Assembly (NCBI RefSeq): GCF_004027225.2
Contig: NC_044288.2
Span: forward strand, 6,251,719 to 6,315,718
Reading direction: 5' to 3'
Length of the DNA stretch: 64,000 nt
Source of the DNA: Strigops habroptila
Lineage: Eukaryota; Chordata; Aves; Psittaciformes; Psittacidae
The translations under genes were made by a program, and so were the position numbers. Below, in pieces: positions 55,346 to 64,000 of the stretch. Position 1 is the stretch's first letter. The number at the start of each line of letters is the position of its first letter. The notes beneath the pieces were generated by a model, which searched no databases, was not told the origin of the DNA, and saw nothing but the letters and a program-made list of their open reading frames with translations.

Positions 55346-57090
55346 CCTCAATGCCCGTCATGGGTGAGACCACCAGCACTCTTCTGCTCATTGTCAGCGG
55401 ATGCCACTGCTCTAAAGCCATGAGGACACACACCAACCCTGCATGGGGCATCTCCGTCTGGCCCACGTGCTCTGCTGGGTTTTGCTATCATCAGGCAAAA
55501 GTTGCTGTAGAAAAGCAAAACACTTCCTTGGGCCACTGGCATGTTGCTTTTCCCTTGAAGGTTTTGGAATGGCAAGAAAAGTTTGTTCACTTTGTAAAAG
55601 AACAGTAAAAACAACAATAATGATAATAATAACAGCTTTTTTTGTCCTTTGGTCCCTTCCTTGACAGACTTTGCAGATGTGAAGCACGGCAGACCTTGTG
55701 GCTCCTGCGGGTTTAAAAATAGGAAACGTGGTTTACATTTGTGCTGTGAAGAGTGAGGAAGTTTTGGGCCCAAACACACGTGGCCGGGAGCAGCACAAGC
55801 CAGCGCCACGTTACTGATACTGTGCTGATGGTGCAGGGAGGGGAGAAGCTCGGTGCGGTTTGGAAACCTGTCAGCCCACAGCCAGACGAGCCCTGACACA
55901 ACCCGAGGGCTGCTGCGGCATGAAAGAGCAGGCAGAAAAGCAGTGGGGAAAGGGCTATTTTCATCTTATTAAAGAGCCTTATATTTAAATCCTCCTTCAG
56001 ATGTGTAGCACAAGATGATTGCAAAGGCTTTTATACACTAACTCAGCAGGAATCGCTTCTGCTGCCGGTGATGTTGCATGCAGATGCTGGTTAGCAGGGC
56101 GGAATCCCATTATTGATGCTGAATAAATAGAGAAAAACAGGTCCTGTGTGAAGTTAAGAGAGCGGGTGGTGAGCAGGGAAGCGCTGCACAAACCAGCTGC
56201 CCCGGCTCCCTGTGCCCAGCACTATTATTATTCAAAGAAGGTGGCACCCTGTTTGCAGATAATTAAAAATCCCCAAAGAGATTAGTGAAAACTGAACACA
56301 CAGAGGCTGGATGGTGGCTCAACTGTTGCAGCAGAACTGAGTGCTCCATGCCTGGGTCAGCCCCTTCCATCCACCAGCCCGTGGCTCCCCGCTGCTGTCC
56401 CCTGCACCCCCATCCCAGGGCTTATAAGGGCATTCGCCACCTCCCCAAGCTGCCAATGCTTGTGGGAGACTTACAGAGACCCCCAGGATTTCCTAGAGGG
56501 GCTCCCACAGCTTTTTAGCCTCCACCTCTAGTAGGGGGTGCCAGCAAAGGGCAGTAAAAGGCCTTGCAGATGCTCAGGAACATGCACCATGGGACTGACC
56601 TTGCATCTCCAGCACCCATGGGAAGAGCCAGTGCAGCCCCAGCACCACAGCCAGGGGCTCAGCAGGAAGGGAGAGGGGGAACGAGGGCTGCAAACCCTGT
56701 TTTTAACAGATCCCACAGGGCCCTGGGAGGTTCCCACCCAAAGCCCTTGACCCAGTGCTGCTGGGGAGGGAGGGAGGCTGCAATTACAGGAGGGTGGTGA
56801 GAAAGAGGAGCTGCTGATGAGGCTGACAGCAATGAAACCGCCCTGGCACAGCAGCAGCCGAGGGCAGGGTGCTAATGATGGGGTCTGCTGGCAAGGGCAT
56901 CTGCATCCAGCATCACTGAGCAGATGCTGTGGTTCTGCTGCAGCTGGACCTGTGGGTACTGTGGGGCAAGGGGAGCTGCAGCCCAGAGCACCAACGTGCT
57001 GTACCCCACTGCGCTCACCAGCACAGTGATGCTGAAAGGACCTTCTGCTGCTTCATGTCAGCACCAACCCCAAGCTGCCTTAAGAGCCAC
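55346..57090. other. Intergenic, no gene seen
   Basis: Contains an (AAT)n-like run at 55608-55635 and an AT-rich patch at 55980-56150 (ATATTTAAATCCTCC, ATTATTGATGCTGAATAAAT) that could be regulatory. Frames on both strands have no recognisable domain. Confidence 0.35.
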
Positions 57091-57749
57091 CAATATTAAT
57101 GCTTCCCCTGGCACAGGTTTCCTTCACGTGGCCAGGATGGTGGTTTGCAGATATTCTGGATCTGTTTAGAAGCTCTCCTATGGCAAACTTGTATTCAGGG
57201 ACTGCCTGGATGAAATCAGGCAAACCCTCCACAGCCCAGCCTCGTAATGACCATGTAACATGGCCAGCACCCGTTAATCTGCTCACATTTATGAGTGAGA
57301 CTGCAGGGAGTAACCTCATTTCTAGGGAGGGCTTAATTAATCATGGAATCAGACTGACTCGATGAGATAAATTCATGTGGCCAGTGGTGGCTGAAGATGG
57401 GGATGAGGGACCTAAACCATGATGGTGGGAAGAGAGAAGGGGATGCCTGTCCTGCAAAACCTTTCTCTGCACTGGGAAGCAAATCAACAGGGCACAGAGG
57501 GGAGGTGCTGCTGTGGCACTCTGCCCCTATGAGGGAGAAATAAGAGTGTTCCCAGTCTGTACAGACCATGCCCCTCCAATGATGGTGAGAAAAGACTGTG
57601 GAGGACAAATGTGGCGCTGGAGGGCACCGAGGGCAGTCACACAGTGCTAAAACCCAGGCAGGGAGGGGTTGGGGTCCTGGGATGCTCTCAAAGTGGGAGC
57701 AGAGTCCAACCCAGCCCTCAGCTCCTGCTGACTGCCACAAAGGGGCCCA

Positions 57750-58260
57750 GTTACGTCTGTATTGGGTTGTTTGGCCAAATAATCAACGCGCAAATGACAT
57801 CTTTGCTCTTGCCACTGACCTTGGCAGCATTCGAATGGGCGACCCACAGGTCAAAGTCTTTATATCCTATTACCAGTCTCCTGAGTCATGCCTGTCCCCT
57901 GGCAAGTTATATTCTTTTGAAATGGCAGCTAAATGGGAAAGAGGTCATGCTCCCAATACGGTGACAATAGGACATGACAGCACTTTTCTGAGTTATTAAG
58001 CCTCAGGTGATGTCGGGGCTAAAGACAAGCGGCTGAAGGCTGAAAGACTTTAATCACCCCAGACATGTCATTGCATCCTCGCTCCATCCTGCTGGGGTGG
58101 GCTTCGAGCGCAAAACGGGAGTGATAGAAAAAACAATCAAGCCCAACCTGTGCACCCACCAGTTAGTCATCCGTGCTGCAGGTACCGCTGTTAATAATCA
58201 GCCCGAGCAGCCTGTTGGCACTCAAAGATCATTCTGCAATAAATAAACTCTGATGCCTTA
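57750..58260. promoter_or_regulatory. AT-richer island, enhancer candidate
   Basis: The stretch carries GGCCAAATAATCAACG, CACAGGTCAAAGTCTTTATA (nuclear-receptor/HNF4-like half-sites), TCCTGAGTCATGCC (AP-1 type TGAGTCA) and GTTAATAATCAGCC. No frame is coding. The second TGAGTCA-bearing island in the connexin flank (the other is at 50396). Confidence 0.33.
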
Positions 58261-59430
58261 GAAGTGTCTGGGCCGCCGGAGCAGACACTAGATGGCATTG
58301 GGAGAACGCGCCATCGCCGCCCGCCTTCCCTGGAACAGTCTGGCAAAGCAGAGCAGAAAACTCAGGATGACGGAGCAGAAAATGTCTCTGCTGGGTGGAG
58401 AGGCTGCCGAGCTCACGTTCATCCCCGCACCAACCCCGCACCAACCCGGCTGCGGTGCCCCATGGACAGCGCGGCGGCTGAGTTCTTGGTGCTCGGCTGC
58501 TTCACTGAGCTGATGCTTTCTCCCAGTATATGTTTCATTTTGTTTTCAATGAGGAGCTGGGGCCTGGACCTCAGGGAGCCTCTCACTGCTCCCCAGAGCC
58601 CAGATGCCACCGTTGGCACCAGCATGGCCAGGCATGGGCTCCATGGGTACATGCCCAGATGGGATAACATGCACCCGGGTGCCCCACACAAGGGATGGAG
58701 CAGGGCTTTAAAATGAGTTCAGAGCTGAACACTGCTGCCTCTCGCTCCCCCCCTCTCCTGGATGCATCAGTATCCCTAGGGCTGGTGTTCCCAGGCCTCC
58801 TGGGAACAAACCTGGGGACACTCTTTGTGGGGTGGCATGGCCATGCTCACCCTGCAGACCTGCAACACCGGGTTAGAGCCAGGAACTGTGCGCAGCAGCC
58901 AGAATCAGTTGGGCTCTTCCCCCTTTTGCCCGCTCCCCATCACCTCCAGCGCCCTCCTGCACCACAGGGCCAGCATCTCCTTCCCCCAAATCACCTCCTG
59001 CATCCCCACGGTGCTGAGGCGACTTTTGCTCTTTGTCTCCTAAATGCTGCATTGTGCAGGCAGTTCAACAGCCACAATACATCTCTTGATTGCAGCTCGC
59101 TCCCTTCCAGCCAGCCCCAGCCTCAACACCCGCATCTCTGCTCTGTGCTGATGGCACATGGAACAGCACCGCCGCAGCCCACCCGCTCTTCCCCTCCCAG
59201 GGGTACCTCAAAAGCCTCCAACCCTCTGGAAAACAGCAAAGCTGGACTTCACATCACTCTGCTTTTGCAGGGGAGAGCTGCTGGGCTGATGTTACAGTTT
59301 CTAGGGCTGCTCTCCTGCCCCTGACCCCATCCCATGGGGCTGGGACTCCCCCTCCCCTGTTCTCCCTGCCCAAGCTGGGTACCACACAGCAGAAGCAAAA
59401 CTCAAACACTCTCACAGGCACCTCTGCCAG
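58261..59430. other. Intergenic, no gene seen
   Basis: Ordinary mixed-composition DNA; chance frames only. Confidence 0.35.
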
Positions 59431-59433
59431 AGA

Positions 59434-59495
59434 GAATCATAGAATCAGTTAGGTTGGAAAAGATCTTTAAGATCAAGTCCAACCCTTACCCCAGG
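59434..59495 (-). repeat. CR1 3' tail fragment
   Basis: GAGAATCATAGAATCAGTTA, GGTTGGAAAAGATCTTTAAG, ATCAAGTCCAACCCTT: antisense CR1 end, different subfamily from the 45181 copy. What follows to about 59600 may be further CR1 but is too diverged to claim. Confidence 0.85.
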
Positions 59496-59599
59496 AGCTC
59501 AGCTTTTCTGGAGGTCTCTATCCAGGCAGCCTGACATTACATCGTTCTTCCAAAGGCTAAAAACTTGCTCATACCCTGAGAAAAATACCACATTAACAA

Positions 59600-61385
59600 C
59601 AACCCATCATCCCTCTTAATTTGCCCAGGGACTCTGGGCAGCAAATCCATGAATTGAGCTCTGAAAAGGGCCCAGACTTGGCTCAAAGCAAGAGATTTTG
59701 CATCATCGTGTCTTAAAATGTCAGCACTTTAATTAGCTGCCGTCTAAAGCTGGACTGGGTCTGCCTAGAAAACAGCTAACAAACTGGTCTGCCCCTCTCT
59801 GTTCTCAGTTCAGGCTGAGAAATATGTTCAGGCTGACCTTTACCCTCCCAGACCCTGAAAAAGTTCCCAATCCATATTGGCATTTCCTAAAAACAGGACA
59901 AAACAGACCCCCAAAATACCAGCCAGCTGTAGGGATGATATGCTGAAGCGGATGGAGCTGCAGGGCAATCTCCCAAGGCAATGCCGGCTTCCCTGCTGTT
60001 CTTCTACCTCCATCCCCATTTGTTGTTACCACCAGTGTCAGGGTTTTCCCCTCCATCTCCTTCAAGCACTGCTGCCAGGTCCTTCACCCAAAAGGAAACC
60101 CCCAGTTAAGAGTTCTCTCAGATCAAGGTGTCGCCTGCTCAGACTTTTCTAGAGCATCATTTAAATCTCCGTCTCATTCATTTTACTTTTTGTACCCGTA
60201 AGGCTGCTGGAGTCATAATTCATCCTCCAGGATAATCTCTTGCTCTGAAGGATACAGTGAACTTCTTCGCAACTTGCTTCTCCAAGTGGGTCGCGCTGGA
60301 TCACTGGATATCAGCTGCTGGATGTGCAGGTTCGAGCCCACTTATGCTCTCTGTGTGTGTGTTGAATTAATGAAAGCAAAGCCAGAGGAAGCACCTGAGA
60401 AAACACAGGAAGGCAGGAGGCCACGATGTCCGACCAGAGCTTCTGGCTTCAGAAATCTCGGTGCTGAGGTGGCACAACACCTCAAAGGGCTGTGGTGCCT
60501 CAGACAAGGCTGTCTCCAGCATGACATCCAAGAGCAGAAGCCAGCAAAAGGAAAGGCCACCATCACAACGGCTGGGTGCTGTGGAGGGCTCAGGGATGCT
60601 GGTTTTGGCTCTGAACTTGGCTTGGAGCCCAATGAGCATCTTCTGTGAGATTGGCTGATGCTGCACAGACCACTGGCACAGCCCTCTCAACATGGCAGAG
60701 CAGCAGTTGGTCCCCTTTGCAGGGCAAAGGAAAGCTCAAGCTACAGAAATACCTTCCTCAGAGCCTAATAATTCTTCAGCATGGCAGAGGAAGAAGAGTG
60801 GGATCAAAAGCATCCTCCCTGCCTCCCTGCTCATTGACGGAGAGCCTGGAAGCCCTGGCCTCGCGGTGCTCCGGCTTTGGTGGAGTGTGACATTCATCTG
60901 CGGCATGGCCTGCAATTATGGCTCGAAGAAAGAAGGGGCAGGATGAGAGGCAGCCGCCTTTCATCCGCACCCCACCGGCTGCCGCCTGCCGCTCGCTATT
61001 CTTATCCCTCCTGATCAAGGCGAAGCGTTCCCTCCTCCTGCAATTGAAGCCCGGAGCCCCTGCATCGCTCGGGCGGCGCAGGGAACCATCCGGTTGCGCC
61101 GAGCGAGGGATGGAGCCACTCCCGGCCCCACGCTGCGGGGCATGACCCCGGGAAGGTGGCTTTCAAGCTCAGAGCCTGCCTCCTGGAGACACAGAGTTAT
61201 GTGTATTACATGTACAGCTCCACCGCTTCTCGCACGCGGAGGAAGGTCAGCCTTGGTTCACACTTGATGTAGCTCTGATGATGGCGGGCAGCGTTCATGC
61301 GACTGCGTTGGTGCCAAACAGAGGTTGGGCCCTCGGGAGGAGGAGAAAAGGGGCTCTAGGAGGAAACTCTGGTCATTGGGATTTA
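59600..61385. other. Intergenic, no gene seen
   Basis: AT-rich patches at 59700-59770 (CACTTTAATTAGCTGCC) and 60140-60270 (CATTTAAATCTCC, GTCATAATTCATCC) and a CpG-bearing patch at 60960-61130 with TATTCTTATCCCTCCTG. No domain-bearing frame. Confidence 0.35.
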
Positions 61386-61397
61386 AAAATGCCTTCA

Positions 61398-61531
61398 TGT
61401 TGGATGGGCCTTTGGGCAACCTGGTCTAGTCGAAGGTGTCCCTGCCCATGGCAGGGGTTTGTAACTGGATGAGCTTTAAGGTCCTTTCCAACCAAAACCA
61501 GTCTGTGATTCTATGATTCTATGTTCTCATG
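61398..61531 (+). repeat. CR1 LINE 3' tail
   Basis: TTGGATGGGCCTTTGGGCAA, CCTGGTCTAGTCGAAGGTGT, GGGGTTTGTAACTGGATGAG, CTTTAAGGTCCTTTCCAACC and two ATTCTATG units. Best-preserved tail in the window; its GGATGGGCCTTTGGGCAACC variant marks a subfamily different from the 3101 copy. Confidence 0.93.
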
Positions 61532-64000
61532 CAAGAAGCTCTGACTCTTGTTTTTTTGGGCAACTTTGCCCCAAACTCTAGTCCTTGTGAGGGAAAGAAG
61601 ATCCCATGAGTTACGATGGCAAGCAGTCACTTGGGGCAGTGCCCCACTGCCCTGGAAAAAGCTGGAAGTTGCTATTAGCACCATCCATGAGTAAAAAGCA
61701 GCATTGCCTTGATGGCAAGAAAGTCAAGTCACTCCCCAAGAGCGTGTGTCTGTTTGGCCCCGGCAGCACAAGCTGATGTCCAGGCCAGATGGTGTAACAC
61801 AAGTTCAGCAAGTGCTTGAAGAAGGTAACTGGATCCATCTGTACTAATGTGAAGCCAGATCAGCAAAGCTATCCCATGGACCAAGAATGTCTGGGGAGGA
61901 ACCAAGGAGACAGCAACTCACCTGGTGATGCTCACAGCTCCCATCTGCTACAAAGAAGACCTTCCTTGTGTGGAAGACAGGCACTGCTGTTGCTTCCAGG
62001 CTGCCTTTGCCACTTGTATCTTACTCTGCTGCCTCTGCTTCTTAAAAGCCGCTCCAGGAATTAACCAAATCCAAGGTTTCTGGAGATGCTGGAAGAGGAG
62101 CACTGGGCAGGTCTCCAGGAGGACAATTGCAGGGATTGAGCTTCATTATCTTGAAGGATCCAGGAGCTCTTCCCAGATGTCACAGCAGCAGCCCCCAGGG
62201 CTCCTGCAGAGAAACAGAAGTCCAGTAAAAGTTCACTATTTACTTTAGCCCCAAGGAACTTCTCGACACAGACTCCAAATTCCTTGATGACTCGCCGGCT
62301 GCGCTCTCCAAGCACTGGGATCAAGTGCTCGGTCCTTTCACTCACCCCTCGCGGTTCAGGATTTGCCATGTTGCACTGGAGATGCCTCAGCATCCTGGGG
62401 AGATGCTGAAGAGAAATGTTGCCGTGGAGAGGAGGGCAGCTCCCCATCTGCACAGCACGGGCTGGGGAGCTGCACAGGGACCGGCTGCAGGGTCACACCT
62501 CACTGCCGTCCATATAACCTTGTAAAATTAACCTACTTTCTTTTCTCTTTTGCACACAAAAGCAGGTGCTGAAATTCCTCCATTTTCATGACATTTTGGA
62601 AAAGATTCTGCCTCGCTGGAATGCTTCCTTTACACTATAGACTTTGCTTTAGGGTGAAATCAAAATAAAGGCTGTTTATTTTTGTCTGTGATACTGGGAA
62701 ATAAAGGTTCTTTCTCCCACCCAATCACTACACTGATGTATGTGCAAGCAACTGCCAAGCACAAGGAGCAGTCAGGACAGCCAGGGCCTGCTCCCAGTGA
62801 TCCTGCTTTGAAACCAGGGGAAAACCACTGCCACAAGTTCATGGTCAAAGAGCTGCATTCCAGGTTGGTCACCAGAGAGCCAGGGCAGCCCCAGCACGAG
62901 CACAGGGAGCATCCGTCCCCTGCTCTTGCTCCTGATTTCTGGATATCTGAGTGAAATCGGCAGTGACGGCTGCTGGGCTCTCAATCACCCACAGCCTGGA
63001 CAGGAGAGAGCTGCTGATCCCGAGCTGGTGGATTGATAAGGAGAGGGTGACAGGCTCAATTTACACATCACGCTGCTTGATTTTACTTACAACAATACAA
63101 GCAGGGTTTCTTCCCTGTTTCCCAAAAATGAAGCCCTGGTCTCTCCTTGCCTCCTCCTGTGCTGGGCTGTGGGGTACAGGAGGGAGAAGTGAGGAGCTGC
63201 TGCTGTACCTTGTGTGTCCCAGGGGATGGCTCTGGACCGTGATGCAAAAGGACACCTTGTCAACCAGCTTATTCCCATGGGTGCATCTGTAAGGTAAATG
63301 AGTCAAGCAAGGGGGAAGGTCTGACGTGGTGGGAGATGAGCTTGCAGAGATAAAAGTGACCCCCAGATACAGTGGATCTGCTGTGCTTCAGGACAGCAGC
63401 CAGAGCTCCAGGTGCCTCGGGCAGAGAAGGAAAAGGGTTTAAACAGCCAACGCAGGCTTTGCACTTGCCTTGGGCTCTCCAGGTGTAGAAGGGGTACCAC
63501 CACTGCTCACCCTTCAGCCAGAAACCCCTCACGGTGGCTGGTCTGCAGCACCGTGCTCTGCATCCCTGCCCCAACAACCCCTGCTCCTGCACAGCCGCTT
63601 CTGACAGACATACCCAGGAACACCCTGACCCCAGGTAATGTGCCTCTGTGCACAGATACCCTATTTCTGTGCACCTAATGCGGGTGTGTGGGCAGAGAAC
63701 ATGGGCAGCAGCAGCAGGACCCCCATGAACCACACAATTCCCTTGGGAGGCTGATAGCAGAGCTGGAAAGGGCAGCATGGTGGTGCCTGTGCCCGGGCAG
63801 GCAAGGTGAGACGGGGCTGGATTGCCTGGAACAAACCCAGCACCCTGCTCCTTCTCTTTCCCAGGCTATTTTTATCCTCCTCCCAGTGACAGATTGAGGG
63901 CTTCACAAACCAGCCCTGTGAACCCTCTCCTGCTTCCCCGCCATGGAAATTACTGCACAGTGTTCAAAATGGGAGAGCAATTTGCAAAACAAATAAGTCT
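61532..64000. other. Right-hand flank, no gene supported
   Basis: Several - strand frames exist; one (62453 down to about 62346) ends in a strong donor-like GAGGG|GTGAGTGAAAGG but has no recognisable protein. AATAAA-type signals cluster at 62663-62706. In human the gene beyond GJB5 is C1orf94 in the same orientation as the connexins, so it would be expected on the - strand to the right, but I cannot identify it here. Confidence 0.35.

Noticed and set aside
57598-57999. 133-codon + frame in an AT-richer island
   Set aside because: No domain; the stretch reads better as non-coding regulatory sequence.
1-64000. Retroviral or other virus-derived elements, tRNA/rRNA genes, CRISPR arrays
   Set aside because: Looked for on both strands; no LTR pair, gag/pol/env-like frame, cloverleaf or spaced repeat array was seen.

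Overview
The window is vertebrate nuclear DNA, almost certainly from a bird. The genes have introns with GT-AG splice sites, the DNA is GC-rich with several CpG islands (typical of an avian microchromosome), and the dispersed repeats I recognise are mostly 3' tails of CR1 LINEs. Gene order matches human 1p34.3 in reverse: DLGAP3 and SMIM12 on the + strand, then GJA4, GJB3 and a GJB5-like connexin on the - strand. I saw no retroviral or other virus-derived element, no tRNA or rRNA gene and no CRISPR array. The species cannot be named from the sequence alone.

Layout. 0.6-1.6 kb: a single-coding-exon class A GPCR most like the platelet-activating factor receptor (PTAFR-like), + strand. 3.1-3.3 kb: CR1 tail. 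3.6-4.1 kb and 8.4-8.7 kb: two CpG islands, each ending in a good + strand splice donor, read here as alternative non-coding first exons of DLGAP3. 8.7-21.1 kb: a long presumed leader intron whose GC-rich background is broken by AT-rich islands with homeodomain-type TAAT sites (enhancer candidates). 21.1-29.5 kb: ten coding exons and the 3' UTR of DLGAP3, a 945-residue postsynaptic scaffold. 29.66-30.26 kb: a degenerate minisatellite. 30.3-31.7 kb: SMIM12. 31.7-37.2 kb: intergenic. 37.2-40.9 kb: GJA4 (Cx37) with its 3' UTR and upstream CpG island. 42.1-46.8 kb: GJB3 (Cx31). 50.5-53.0 kb: the GJB5-like connexin (Cx31.1). 53-64 kb: no gene that I can support; CR1 fragments, an ancient SINE-like fragment and AT-rich islands.

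How the genes relate. The three connexins each make gap-junction hemichannels. The two beta genes are adjacent tandem paralogues with nearly identical DNA in parts of the first exon-encoded half, while GJA4 is an alpha-type gene. DLGAP3 is a neuronal gene (PSD-95/Shank scaffold) and SMIM12 a small housekeeping membrane protein. They share a neighbourhood by old synteny rather than a pathway. The only clear departure from the mammalian map is that two beta connexins occupy the place of three, and that a PTAFR-like receptor lies on the far side of DLGAP3. I found no evidence of a novel multi-gene system; the most interesting items are regulatory (a splice-junction uORF ahead of DLGAP3, alternative leader exons, AT-rich enhancer candidates) and evolutionary (possible gene conversion between connexins).
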